Below, piece by piece: positions 9,180 through 19,295 of a stretch of DNA of 64,000 bases. Every line of letters starts with the position of its first letter. Position 1 is the first letter of the stretch. The DNA is from Neptunomonas japonica JAMM 1380 (lineage in GTDB: Bacteria > Pseudomonadota > Gammaproteobacteria > Pseudomonadales > Balneatricaceae): the NCBI RefSeq assembly GCF_016592555.1, contig NZ_AP014546.1, positions 2,738,501 through 2,802,500 of the forward strand, in the 5' to 3' direction. Both the position numbers and the translations under genes were made by a program. Under the pieces are notes generated by a model. The model had not been told where the DNA came from and searched no databases. It was given only the letters and a program-made list of their open reading frames with translations.

Positions 9180-9905
9180 ATGACTAGTCACACAAACCAT
9201 AAATATAGAATACTGATTGTTGAAGATGATTTTGCCTCACGATCGCTTCTTTCTAGCTATCTAGAAAAAGAAGGCTACTTCGTCAGCGAGACAGAACAAG
9301 CAGATAACCTGTGTGAGCGAGTACAACAGGAGCAGATTGACCTTGTGCTACTGGATATCAACCTGCCCGGTAAAGATGGACTAACCCTCACTCGAGAACT
9401 GCGTTCAGTCTCCAGCGTCGGCATTATTCTGGTAACCAGTAAAGGCGATGAAATTGACCGGATCGTCGGTTTAGAGCTAGGAGCTGACGATTACGTCACT
9501 AAACCTTTTAACCCACGCGAGTTGCTAGTACGAGCAAAAAATTTACTATGGCGTGTCAAAGACAGCCAACAGGCTCGCCAGCAAGAGAGCACTCAAAAGT
9601 GGACATTTGAAGGTTGGGTGTTAGATGCAAATAAACGCTTGCTCACCTCTCCCACCAGTATTGAGGAGCGACTACCTGAAGGCGAGTTTAAGTTACTGAG
9701 CGCACTGCTTTACGCACCTGGCGCTATCCTTTCACGTGACCAGCTAATGGATGCAATTCATGATCGTGAATGGACACCCAATGACCGCTCCGTGGACGTT
9801 ATGGTCGGGCGCCTGCGACGAAAACTAGGTGACAATCCCTCTAATCCGCACTTTATTTTGACTGCACACGGTGCCGGTTATGTATTTGCCGGCGAGGTAC
9901 GTTAA
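9180..9905 (+). CDS. TorR-like OmpR-family response regulator
   Basis: This 241-residue regulator has a receiver domain with acidic pocket EDD (15-17), phospho-acceptor Asp59 in LLDINLPG and the conserved Lys in VTKPF, then a winged-helix C-terminal domain (RSVDVMVGRLRRKLG). By recall it resembles TorR, especially in GIILVT..DEIDRIVGLELGADDYVTKP and KNLLWR. It is divergent from qhpA and two bases upstream of the giant kinase gene, so the two form a pair. It is the best candidate to bind the decameric repeats upstream of qhpA and the porin gene. Confidence 0.9.
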   Translation: MTSHTNHKYRILIVEDDFASRSLLSSYLEKEGYFVSETEQADNLCERVQQEQIDLVLLDINLPGKDGLTLTRELRSVSSVGIILVTSKGDEIDRIVGLELGADDYVTKPFNPRELLVRAKNLLWRVKDSQQARQQESTQKWTFEGWVLDANKRLLTSPTSIEERLPEGEFKLLSALLYAPGAILSRDQLMDAIHDREWTPNDRSVDVMVGRLRRKLGDNPSNPHFILTAHGAGYVFAGEVR

Positions 9906-9907
9906 GT

Positions 9908-12900
9908 ATGCACTCAAAAGGAATCTCTCTTGTACAGGAGCTGATTCATCAGGGTAAACGCAGCCGAGTTTCACGCGGTGTATCCGACAGTAATCAAGCG
10001 ATCATCATTAAACAACCCGGCCATCATGCCAACCCGCTTTCAGCAAACCGGCGCTTACTCCATGAAGCGGATATTTTAAGCGAACTCAACATTAACGGAG
10101 TGATTCCGTTACTCGAGTGCCTAAAATCTGAAACAGACCACAGCCTAGTCTTTTTAGATAACGCAGCCATTAGCCTACGTGAGTGGTTGTTAGTAAAACG
10201 GCCTGACCTTATAACACGATTAACCGTAGCGCTAAGCCTTAGCAAAACTCTGGGACAAATACATGAAGCGCGGATTACTCACAAACAGATAACACCCGAT
10301 AATATTCTTATTAACCCTTCAACACAGCAAGCCTATATTATCGACTTCTCAATGAGTAGCCGCCTCAGCCGGGAACACCCATCATCAAGCGCGCCACAAG
10401 CCAATTCAGATAATCTATCGTACATAGCACCTGAACAAACGGGGCGTATTAATCGTTACATTGATTACCGTACCGATTATTACAGCTGGGGTATCACACT
10501 GTATGAGGTGTTTACGGGCTGCCTACCCTTTACACAACAAAATAACCAAGAACTCTTGCACTGTCACATCGCTCGCCAACCTAAAGTACCGCACCTTATT
10601 AACCCAAAGCTACCCATCGTATTATCCAATATTATCTTAAAGCTAATGGCAAAAGATGCAGCACAGCGCTACCAATCCAGCTACGGCCTCTGCCACGATA
10701 TAAATACTTGTTTAGAGCAAATACACGCTAAAAACCCACAAGATTTCGCCGTCGGCTCTCAAGATGTTTCGGAGCGGTTTGAGCTGCCACAAACGCTGTA
10801 CGGCCGTGCTTCCACCGTTACTCAGCTAAAAACCTGCTTTGATAATGTCAGTGCTGGCATGCAATCAATGGCTTTACTCACTGGTTATGCTGGCGTCGGA
10901 AAATCCAGTGTTGTACATGAGTTACGTCATTATATTTCACAACAGCACGGCCTTTTCGCCAGTGGGAAGTTCGATCAATACCATCGAAACCGCCCTTATA
11001 CTGCTATTTATCAGGCAATGCAGACACTTATCCGCCAGTTATTAACTGAGCCTGACGAGCGCATTAAGCACTGGCGATCAAATCTTCAAGATGCCTTTGG
11101 CAGCAATGCCGAGGTTCTACTTAAGCTGATTCCTGAACTTGAGCTCATTATTGGCGAACAACCACAAGCGCCTCGTTTATCGCCATCTGAAGAACAGCAC
11201 CGCTTCTCGCATATTTTTCGCCAAATGTTGAAAGTATTTGCTACAGCAGAACACCCCTTAGTACTTTTCTTTGATGATTTACATTGGGCCGACTTATCGT
11301 CATTAACACTCTTAGAAAAGCTGGCGCATCACCCGCAACATCCTCACCTTTTTATTATTGGAAGTTACCGGGATAACGAGTTCAACAAGCATCATCCGTT
11401 TCAACTATCACTCCAGCGCCTTAAAAGCTCACCGCTTGAGTTGTCTTTGTTTGAAATCAAAGCCTTAACGCTTGAGGATATTCAGCTGTTAATTGCCGAT
11501 ACACTGAGCCATTCAGTGGCGCAGAGCAAACCTCTAGCTGAAATATGTTTTGAAAAAACTCAAGGCAACCCTTTCTTTTTAAATCAGTTTTTACTCGATT
11601 TATATGAGAAACGCCTTATCCATTTTCAAGGAAGCCTATGGTCATGGAATGAAGAAGATATTCGTGACTGTGAAATAACCGATAACGTTATTAGCTTTAT
11701 GGTGGATAAAATCCGCCGCTTATCACCACAAACACAATCGGTCGTACAGATAGCGGCATGTATTGGAAACCCCGTTGCTTTACCTATTCTTGCTGCGGTA
11801 TGTGAGCAATCACCTGAACAAACCGCTACGGATCTATGGCAGGCTATTTCTGAAGGTTTGATCTTCCCATTAGAAGCAAACCATCATGCCAAGCATAAAG
11901 AGCAGGTAGAACAGCTACGCTATCGCTTTGTACATGACCGTGTTCAGCAAGCGGCCTACTCTCTCATTCCTGATGATGGCATTACTAATCTTCACTACCG
12001 TATAGGCCAAATACTACAAACAAAAACACCTCGCCACGAACAGGGCCGTCGTATTTTTGATGTGACTAATCACCTGAACCAGGCACAAGCATTAATTGAA
12101 ACAGCAGCAGAAAGAGTAGAACTCACCCGCCTTAATTTGCAGGCGGGCTTACAGGCAAAAGAGGCCGCCGCGTTTGAATCAGCCTTTGATTATTTTCGTA
12201 AAGGGATTGAGCTCTTAACAGAGGACTGCTGGGAGAATCAGCCATCCATTGCTTTATCGCTATACCAACATGCAGCAGAAGCGGCCTATATCAAAGCGGA
12301 CTTCGCTACACTGCACCAGCTTGTTGATACAGCGCTTCCTCATTGTCATCAAATGGCCGATAAGGTACTGCTTCAGGAATTACAAATTCAGGCGCTGGTA
12401 TCGACCAACCACTTTGATGATGCGCTAACCGTTGCCTTACATTTATTGAAACAACTCAATTTTCCGCTCCCTAATGCCCCCGGAGCATTCGCTATTAATC
12501 GTGCGAGGCTCAGTTCATTGGTTAGGCTTTACCGCTATTCGGATGAGAAAATCCTGAGCTTACCGAAGATGGAACAGCCAGAAGCCCTAGCGGCTATGCC
12601 TATTCTGACCAGCATGTTTGGCGTGGTTAAATTTTCAAGCTCGGGTCTGCGCCCCTTAGTGATGGCGAAAGAAGTTGAGTTAACGTTACGCTATGGCCTA
12701 AGCACGGAATCAGCCATGGCCTTTGCCGGTTATGGTGGTGTGCTTTGTGGTAAATACCAACAAATAAAACAGGGGTTCCGCTTAGGAGCGCTGGCTATTA
12801 AGCTCGCACAACAAACAGATAACAACCGGATAGAACATAAAGTCCAATCCCTGTTTAACACCTATATACGCCATTATAAAGAACCACTGACACTGTGTTC

Positions 12901-15900
12901 CGAAGCATTGTTAGAGGCACACAATAGTGGCTTAGAGACTGGAGATGTAGAGTGGAGCGCTTATTCTTTAGCGGCACATATCCAGTTCAGCCTGCCACTG
13001 AGTGATAACTTCGATCAACTGGCCATTAAGTTGCAAGAGTACATTCTGCAGTTACAAGAAACCGGACAAAAACAGTCACTACAATACTCATTAATGGCAC
13101 TGCAGTTTATAGAAGTACTTAGAGATCCCATTGCGCCAATAACACTGAATGGCGAATATTACGATGCTGAATTAATGCTGATTGAGCATCATGATAATAA
13201 TCACAAGACAGCTATCTGTTTACATTTTTTCTATCAATCCTTGCTCGCATTTATTTTCAAGAAGCACCAACAAGCAGACGATTACGGCCAACAAGCACTG
13301 CAATTTAGCCCTTACATCAGCGGCACCTATACTGAGTCTTTTTTAAATTACATTTATGTCATTAACACCATATTGTTGCTGCCGTCTTTACGTGAAGCTC
13401 AACAAATGCAGCGCATTAAAGAGATCAATACTTACCTTAAATCCAGCAGCAAACTGGTAGAACAGTGCCCACAGAATCATGAACACCGTCAACTGCTCGT
13501 TAAAGCAGCATTGCTAACTTACGAGCAATCATACAGCGAAGCTATTGACCTATTTGACCAAGCTCTTGCGTTATTGCAGCAAAACTCTTTTCATCTGGAT
13601 TTTGCCATTGCTAACGAATTAGCGAGCCAATGCTACCGTAGCTGGGGAAAGCACAGCATTGCTCACCACTACATAACGCAGGCTTATCAAGCTTATGAGC
13701 GCTTAGGCGCAAACAGCAAGTTACGGCACCTAAAAGCGGAATTTAATGATCTCAACTCAGTGCCCTATGAGCATAAGCAAACTGATTTTTCTGACTCAGC
13801 ATTTTCTAACGAGCCAATAGAGCAACCAAGCCGTGCGTACGATGTCTCATCGGTTATTAAAGCATCACAAGCCATATCGGATGAGATAGTGCTTGAACCA
13901 CTTCTTAGCCGCCTTATTAAGCTCGCTATTGAAAACGCGGGGGCACAGCGCGCTGTACTGTTACTCAACCGACAAACATTAGTTATTGAAGCAGAAGCAG
14001 GTATTGATGGTCCAACACAGCATTATGATGCTATGCCTTTAGATGATGGGGCTCACTTGCTGCCAACCAGCATCATTCATTATGTCGCACGCACAAAAGA
14101 AAATGTGGTGTTAGGCCACGCCAGCCAACATGAAATGTTCCAACAAGACGCTTACATTCAAGAGAAGCAACCTCTCTCATTGCTCTGTATGCCTATCATG
14201 TATCACGGAGCACTCACCGCCATTCTCTATTTGGAGAACAGCCAAAGTCGTGATGTTTTTGACAGAAACCGCTTAGAGGCACTACAAATATTATCGGCAC
14301 AAGCCGCTATCTCGATAGAAAATGCCAAGCTATACCAAAGTTTGGAGAAATCCGAATATAACTATAAATCGTTGTTTATGAACGCAGTAGAGGGAATTTT
14401 TAGAGCGGCTCCTGAGGGACGATTCATCTCAGCAAACCCTGCGCTTGCTACTTTACTGGGCTACCCTACACCCGATGCTTTTCTTGATGAAATCACCGAT
14501 ATCGCCAGCCAATGTTTTATTGATGATACTGATCTTCGCTCTTTTATAGATACATTGAGTTCTCAACAAAAAATTATAAACTTTGAAACTCGCTGGCAAA
14601 CAAAGTCTGGTTTTCCTATTTATGTCGCCATTTCTGCTCGCATTGTGCATAACTCACTAGGTGACCTTGAATACTACGAAGGCTCTTTAACAGATATTAG
14701 TGAGCGCAAAGCAAAAGAGGCAGCAGAACAAGCACGTAGTAAAGCAGAAGCCGAAAATGAAGAAAAATCACGCTTTCTTGCGACCATGAGCCATGAAATT
14801 CGCACCCCTATGAATGGCATCTTGGGCATGACACAGTTACTCAAAAAAACTAATTTAGACGCCACCCAAATTGAGCAAGTCGATACTATCTTTAAAGCGG
14901 GACGATCTCTTTTAACCATTTTGAACGATATTCTCGACTTCTCTAAAGCAGAATCAGGCCAACTAGCGCTAGAGACTAACCCTTTCAAAATCGAAGATGT
15001 GCTTGATGAGGTATATTGTTTGTTCATGCCTCTGGCACAAGAAAAGTCACTACAAATTGTGCCTCAAATTGACCGCATGTTACCAACCGTTGTAGGTGAT
15101 CGACGTGCCCTCACACAAATACTCATGAACCTCTGCTCCAATGCATTGAAATTCACACATGAGGGCTACATTACCTTAAAAACCATAAATCTAAAGCAAA
15201 CCGACAACGATATTAGCGTGCGAATTGAGGTAAAAGATACGGGTATTGGTATTGCTGAAGCATCACAAAGTAAAATATTTCAGCACTTCATCCAAGCTGA
15301 CAGCACTATCACCCGTCGCTATGGCGGAACCGGACTAGGTCTGGCAATTACCAAGCGAATGGTAGAGCAACAAGGAGGAAATGTCGGCTTTTCAAGTACA
15401 CAGAGCCAAGGCTCTACATTCTGGCTTGAGCTGTCCTACCCTCTCTGTAGTGATGCAACGCTACCCGACATTGAAAAGAAAACAGCGGCAACCCCAACAG
15501 TACCAATGGATATTCTTCTCGTTGAAGATACGCCTATTAACCAGCAAGTCGCTAAAGGGTTACTCGAAAGTGATGGGCATCATGTCAGCATTGCTGAAGA
15601 TGGTTTCACAGCACTTTCTATGCATAACGATCATCTTTATGATCTTATCCTGATGGATATCCACCTGCCCGATATGGATGGTATTACCACCACAGAAAAA
15701 ATTCGCTCCCACCCAAACCCTAAATATGCCGCCATTAAGATCATTGCGCTAACCGCATCTGTATCCCAACATGAAATAGAGAAATACAAGCAAGCAGGCA
15801 TGGATGGAGTGCTCGCAAAACCTATTCAATTTGAAGCGATGCAGCAACTCTTAAACGACAAGATGGCAATAGACTCTGATCATATGCAAACCAAGCAAGG

Positions 15901-16261
15901 CAAATACCTAAACACCACACTACTCGATCAACATCAACAGCTACTAGGCACAGAGCGTATTCACAAACTTATTGAACAGTTTTATCAAATGGCGAGCACA
16001 TTACTGCCAGAGATAGAAAAAGCGGCAAAACAAAATCAACTAACACCACTGAGCACTGCTGCACACACGCTTGCTGGCGCTGCTGCAAACTTTGGCTTTG
16101 AAGCATTGCATGCACACTGTCAAAAACTAGAGCGCGCCGCTCAAGCCGACTTACTAAGCGAGGCGTCTGCTCTAGCAAAACACACCAAGCGTTTATATAA
16201 CGACAGTCAAACAGAGCTTGCTCTCTATTTTGAACAACAAAAGGAAAGCGATGCAATGTAG
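9908..16261 (+). CDS. Giant hybrid histidine kinase: pseudokinase-AAA-TPR-GAF-PAS-HK-REC-HPT
   Basis: This 2117-residue soluble phosphorelay kinase has, in order: a Ser/Thr-kinase-like domain (about 10-285), an AAA ATPase with Walker A GYAGVGKSS (326-334) and Walker B FFDDLHWAD (Asp456-457), a long TPR-like helical region (about 690-1290), GAF (about 1315-1480), PAS (about 1485-1605), HisKA with His1629 in SHEIRTP, HATPase with DTGIGI near 1777, a receiver with Asp1917, and an HPT domain with His2053. The kinase-like domain reads HKQITPDN where HRDLKPEN is usual and DFS where DFG is usual, so it may not phosphorylate. No membrane segment is seen, which suggests a cytoplasmic or partner-relayed signal. 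It is likely paired with the TorR-like regulator. Confidence 0.92.
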   Translation: MHSKGISLVQELIHQGKRSRVSRGVSDSNQAIIIKQPGHHANPLSANRRLLHEADILSELNINGVIPLLECLKSETDHSLVFLDNAAISLREWLLVKRPDLITRLTVALSLSKTLGQIHEARITHKQITPDNILINPSTQQAYIIDFSMSSRLSREHPSSSAPQANSDNLSYIAPEQTGRINRYIDYRTDYYSWGITLYEVFTGCLPFTQQNNQELLHCHIARQPKVPHLINPKLPIVLSNIILKLMAKDAAQRYQSSYGLCHDINTCLEQIHAKNPQDFAVGSQDVSERFELPQTLYGRASTVTQLKTCFDNVSAGMQSMALLTGYAGVGKSSVVHELRHYISQQHGLFASGKFDQYHRNRPYTAIYQAMQTLIRQLLTEPDERIKHWRSNLQDAFGSNAEVLLKLIPELELIIGEQPQAPRLSPSEEQHRFSHIFRQMLKVFATAEHPLVLFFDDLHWADLSSLTLLEKLAHHPQHPHLFIIGSYRDNEFNKHHPFQLSLQRLKSSPLELSLFEIKALTLEDIQLLIADTLSHSVAQSKPLAEICFEKTQGNPFFLNQFLLDLYEKRLIHFQGSLWSWNEEDIRDCEITDNVISFMVDKIRRLSPQTQSVVQIAACIGNPVALPILAAVCEQSPEQTATDLWQAISEGLIFPLEANHHAKHKEQVEQLRYRFVHDRVQQAAYSLIPDDGITNLHYRIGQILQTKTPRHEQGRRIFDVTNHLNQAQALIETAAERVELTRLNLQAGLQAKEAAAFESAFDYFRKGIELLTEDCWENQPSIALSLYQHAAEAAYIKADFATLHQLVDTALPHCHQMADKVLLQELQIQALVSTNHFDDALTVALHLLKQLNFPLPNAPGAFAINRARLSSLVRLYRYSDEKILSLPKMEQPEALAAMPILTSMFGVVKFSSSGLRPLVMAKEVELTLRYGLSTESAMAFAGYGGVLCGKYQQIKQGFRLGALAIKLAQQTDNNRIEHKVQSLFNTYIRHYKEPLTLCSEALLEAHNSGLETGDVEWSAYSLAAHIQFSLPLSDNFDQLAIKLQEYILQLQETGQKQSLQYSLMALQFIEVLRDPIAPITLNGEYYDAELMLIEHHDNNHKTAICLHFFYQSLLAFIFKKHQQADDYGQQALQFSPYISGTYTESFLNYIYVINTILLLPSLREAQQMQRIKEINTYLKSSSKLVEQCPQNHEHRQLLVKAALLTYEQSYSEAIDLFDQALALLQQNSFHLDFAIANELASQCYRSWGKHSIAHHYITQAYQAYERLGANSKLRHLKAEFNDLNSVPYEHKQTDFSDSAFSNEPIEQPSRAYDVSSVIKASQAISDEIVLEPLLSRLIKLAIENAGAQRAVLLLNRQTLVIEAEAGIDGPTQHYDAMPLDDGAHLLPTSIIHYVARTKENVVLGHASQHEMFQQDAYIQEKQPLSLLCMPIMYHGALTAILYLENSQSRDVFDRNRLEALQILSAQAAISIENAKLYQSLEKSEYNYKSLFMNAVEGIFRAAPEGRFISANPALATLLGYPTPDAFLDEITDIASQCFIDDTDLRSFIDTLSSQQKIINFETRWQTKSGFPIYVAISARIVHNSLGDLEYYEGSLTDISERKAKEAAEQARSKAEAENEEKSRFLATMSHEIRTPMNGILGMTQLLKKTNLDATQIEQVDTIFKAGRSLLTILNDILDFSKAESGQLALETNPFKIEDVLDEVYCLFMPLAQEKSLQIVPQIDRMLPTVVGDRRALTQILMNLCSNALKFTHEGYITLKTINLKQTDNDISVRIEVKDTGIGIAEASQSKIFQHFIQADSTITRRYGGTGLGLAITKRMVEQQGGNVGFSSTQSQGSTFWLELSYPLCSDATLPDIEKKTAATPTVPMDILLVEDTPINQQVAKGLLESDGHHVSIAEDGFTALSMHNDHLYDLILMDIHLPDMDGITTTEKIRSHPNPKYAAIKIIALTASVSQHEIEKYKQAGMDGVLAKPIQFEAMQQLLNDKMAIDSDHMQTKQGKYLNTTLLDQHQQLLGTERIHKLIEQFYQMASTLLPEIEKAAKQNQLTPLSTAAHTLAGAAANFGFEALHAHCQKLERAAQADLLSEASALAKHTKRLYNDSQTELALYFEQQKESDAM

Positions 16262-16290
16262 GTATATAGATAAAGGGGATGGGGGAGATA

Positions 16291-16332
16291 AAAAAACCAA
16301 ATGCCACGGAGAGAATACTAATGGCATTTGGT
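16291..16332 (-). terminator. Terminator of the aldehyde dehydrogenase gene
   Basis: An 11-bp perfect inverted repeat (ACCAAATGCCA / TGGCATTTGGT, 15-base loop) is followed on the minus strand by a run of six Ts. It lies between the convergent kinase and aldehyde dehydrogenase genes. The U-tract is on the aldehyde dehydrogenase side. Confidence 0.85.
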
Positions 16333-16367
16333 AAAGGTAAAGCTAAGGAATCACTTATAACGAGCGA

Positions 16368-17780
16368 CTAGCGATTAATATTCAAAAGCTGGGGAACGGT
16401 ATATTCCAACAACCCTTCCTGTCCAAATTCAACCCCAAAACCAGACATTTTACAGCCACCAAATGGCGCATGAGGTAGCACTTCTGCATGGCCATTTATC
16501 CACGCGGTGCCGCATTCAAGCTGTGAAGCAATCTCTTGAGCTTGATTAATGTCGGCTCCCCATACTGAACCACCCAAACCATTTTCACTAGCATTAGCAC
16601 GGGCAACAGCATCATCAATATCACTGTATTTAATCAGCGGCAGAACCGGACCAAATTGCTCCTCATCTACAACACGCATACCATCTGTCACATTAGTTAC
16701 GATCGTTGGCGCAATAAAGTACCCAGCACCTTCAGGAACAACCGCACTAGGGTGAACGACTCCACCACTGGCTTTTGCATCAGCAATCAACTCATTAACT
16801 AAATCGTATTGATCTTTGTTTTGAACAGGACCAAAGGTAACGCCCGGTGTAGCGCCATCACCCACCGTTTGCTGCTGCGCAATCGCTATTAGCTCCTGAC
16901 TTAGTTCATCATAAATGGATTCATGTACATAGAGACGTTTAAGTGCTGCACACGTTTGCCCCATGTTCAAAAATGCCGTTTGAAAAACACCTTGAGCAAT
17001 CGATTTCACATCGGTACCGGGTAAAACAATCGCCGCGTCGTTGCCACCTAACTCAAGCGTTAAGCGCTTCAAGTTATCAGCAGCATTACGCATAATATTT
17101 TGGCCTGTTGGCGTAGAGCCTGTAAAAACAATCTTACGAATTTTTTTATGGCCACTCATCGCACGCCCTAAACCACCTTCACCTGTCACGATATTAGCAA
17201 CACCCGCTGGAACCACTTCATTAATAAGTTCAACCAATCGCATGGTGTTAAAGGGTGTCATTGAAGAGGGCTTAACAACAATGGTATTCCCAGAACGCAG
17301 AGCCGGCATAATATGCCAAACAGCAATCATCAACGGCCAGTTCCATGGCAAGATCGACCCCACCACACCTAATGGTTTACGGTGAAGTTCAATACGCTTG
17401 TTCGGGCTGTCTTCAATCACTTCAACAGGGATCTCCAAATCAGCAGTATAACGCGTCCAAGCAACAGCACCGCCTACTTCCATCTGCGCTAGCGCCTGAG
17501 GCTTACCCTGCTCACTGGTAATAATATTTGCCAACTCTGCTGCATGCTCTTCAAGCTTATCTGCAATTTTATGCAGCATGGCCTGGCGATCAGTATGACT
17601 CGTTTTCTGCCATGTGATAAACGCCTTTTCAGCGGCGTCCACTGCCAGATCAAGTTGCTCTAGCGACGCAGCAGGGCATTCTGCAAGCGCCTCTGCTGTC
17701 GCTGGGTTTATCACAGAAAAAGGTGTGTTTTCACCGGCTACTGCGTGCCCGTCAATCATCATTGAATAGTCATTTTTCAT
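16368..17780 (-). CDS. NAD(P)-dependent aldehyde dehydrogenase
   Basis: This is a full-length (470-residue) ALDH superfamily enzyme with the general-base Glu in LELGGND and catalytic Cys in NMGQTCAAL, plus the C-terminal motif PFGGCKMSGFG. It oxidises an aldehyde to the acid in the cytoplasm. It follows the porin gene, whose promoter shares the qhp regulatory repeat, so it probably handles aldehydes from periplasmic amine oxidation. A hairpin between porin and ALDH suggests reduced read-through. The exact aldehyde cannot be read from the sequence. Confidence 0.9.
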   Translation of the reverse strand: MKNDYSMMIDGHAVAGENTPFSVINPATAEALAECPAASLEQLDLAVDAAEKAFITWQKTSHTDRQAMLHKIADKLEEHAAELANIITSEQGKPQALAQMEVGGAVAWTRYTADLEIPVEVIEDSPNKRIELHRKPLGVVGSILPWNWPLMIAVWHIMPALRSGNTIVVKPSSMTPFNTMRLVELINEVVPAGVANIVTGEGGLGRAMSGHKKIRKIVFTGSTPTGQNIMRNAADNLKRLTLELGGNDAAIVLPGTDVKSIAQGVFQTAFLNMGQTCAALKRLYVHESIYDELSQELIAIAQQQTVGDGATPGVTFGPVQNKDQYDLVNELIADAKASGGVVHPSAVVPEGAGYFIAPTIVTNVTDGMRVVDEEQFGPVLPLIKYSDIDDAVARANASENGLGGSVWGADINQAQEIASQLECGTAWINGHAEVLPHAPFGGCKMSGFGVEFGQEGLLEYTVPQLLNINR

Positions 17781-17811
17781 AGAAGAACCTGCTTATCAAA
17801 ATAAATATAAC

Positions 17812-17828
17812 CGGGCTCATTGAGCCCG
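17812..17828 (-). terminator. Hairpin after the porin gene
   Basis: A GC-rich inverted repeat (CGGGCTCA / TGAGCCCG) with a minimal loop is followed on the minus strand by an A/T-rich stretch (GGTTATATTTATTTTG). It separates the porin from the aldehyde dehydrogenase gene and could terminate most transcripts or stabilise the porin mRNA. Confidence 0.65.
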
Positions 17829-17861
17829 TCATTTAGCAACGACAGCTTTCTTGTTACAGCG

Positions 17862-19181
17862 TTAGAAAGGTACGATTGCTATCATCTGGAAATAAGTATT
17901 CGTATCAGAGTTTCCAATTTGAACACCGGCATTGTCTGGTGTGTAGAAACCTAAAAGAGGGCTGATTATCAAATGTTCATTCACCACCCACTCAGCATAA
18001 AGGTCAACCTCCTGCCCATCTAAAGAGCCATTACCCGCGGTATCACCAAAGTCAAAGAATAGAGCACCAAAGGATAGAGTCTCACTTGGGCTGGCTTTCA
18101 AGGCTAGATGATGGATATCGGTTTCGCTGTTAAAAGGGCCGGCATAATTAGATGCCACTTCACCTTGGAACCATGTCCCATAGCCACGGTTAAAGCCGAA
18201 GAACAGTGGGTCAAAGCCTTCTTCAAATGTACTATAACGATAGTTCACACTAGGTGACCAAGGCACTTGTGCAAAGGTCCAACCTGCTTCGACATACCAT
18301 GCATTAGCATCTTTTCGCGTATCATCACCCTGTTTCTGAGTTACAAACTCAGATGATAAGAAGAGATTTTCAACACCGGCATTACCCTGGAACCGCACGC
18401 TTAATGTATCTTGGCCATCACGGTGGGTGTTACCAAAGTCTTCGTTTACATCAAGACCTTTTAAATACATCGCCCCAAACGTGCCTTTTTCCGTGCTGTA
18501 TTCAACATTAATACCGGCTAATTCAGTTTCTGACTGTGCCTTGTTATCTGAAGCAATCCAGAAAATATCAGAGCGCAATCCCTTGCCATTAGCAATTTTC
18601 AATACAGCGGTTTGATCAAACGCTTTACGCGCTGCTAACCAGTATGCGCCACCTCGATTTAACTCTTTACCCAAAGCATCACCAAAGTTTAGCGCATCGC
18701 CATTGATGAGAAATCCATCACCAAATGACAAATTCTGACGTCCAAAAGAAAACTCTAATCCATTCTCGCCCAGAGATGAGATCATATTTCCTGAACGCCA
18801 ACCTAGGTAGGCATCCTCAACCTTGGTTTTACGCTCATCTCCGCTGGTAAACCCACCCGCATCACCATCACCGAATGTTCCTGAGCTCAGCAGATTGAAT
18901 GCGCCATATAGGGTTGCTCCCTGCTTCAGGTTACGTGTAGCACTAAGACCATACTTAATATATGCCTCCTGCCAGTTCGAGCTTCCCTCATCGTTAACTG
19001 AAGCACCCGTTACATCATAACTTTCTTGGCTACTAAACGTTCCTAAAATGGCTTCTATATCAAGGTTCACTTCACCTGCATCACTGGTATGCAGATTATA
19101 GGCATGAGCAGGAAAAGCCATTACTGCAGCTACGGCAGCACCCAGCAGATACGGTTTACGAATTTTGAAGGGGGTCTTCAT
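17862..19181 (-). CDS. Outer-membrane porin (alginate-export-like beta-barrel)
   Basis: This 439-residue precursor has a signal peptide ending near FPAHA, alternating beta-strand patterns throughout and a terminal Phe (IVPF), typical of outer-membrane barrels. Length and style fit alginate-export/OprD-like specific porins. It would let amines or related substrates enter the periplasm. The link to amine oxidation is inferred from its promoter, which carries the same decameric repeat as qhpA, and from the downstream aldehyde dehydrogenase. Confidence 0.82.
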   Translation of the reverse strand: MKTPFKIRKPYLLGAAVAAVMAFPAHAYNLHTSDAGEVNLDIEAILGTFSSQESYDVTGASVNDEGSSNWQEAYIKYGLSATRNLKQGATLYGAFNLLSSGTFGDGDAGGFTSGDERKTKVEDAYLGWRSGNMISSLGENGLEFSFGRQNLSFGDGFLINGDALNFGDALGKELNRGGAYWLAARKAFDQTAVLKIANGKGLRSDIFWIASDNKAQSETELAGINVEYSTEKGTFGAMYLKGLDVNEDFGNTHRDGQDTLSVRFQGNAGVENLFLSSEFVTQKQGDDTRKDANAWYVEAGWTFAQVPWSPSVNYRYSTFEEGFDPLFFGFNRGYGTWFQGEVASNYAGPFNSETDIHHLALKASPSETLSFGALFFDFGDTAGNGSLDGQEVDLYAEWVVNEHLIISPLLGFYTPDNAGVQIGNSDTNTYFQMIAIVPF

Positions 19182-19295
19182 CAGGATAGTTCCTCCACGG
19201 AAACAGTCGCTATTCTTATTAGTTATTGATGATTCCAGTTAATGAATCACTTTATAACGCTAAGCATACTGTCGTGGTGTAAACCAGCTTTGAGC

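Noticed and set aside
16261..16296. Possible transposon end near the kinase-ALDH junction
   Set aside because: The inverted repeat is explained by an intrinsic terminator with a T-run; no transposase or target duplication is present.
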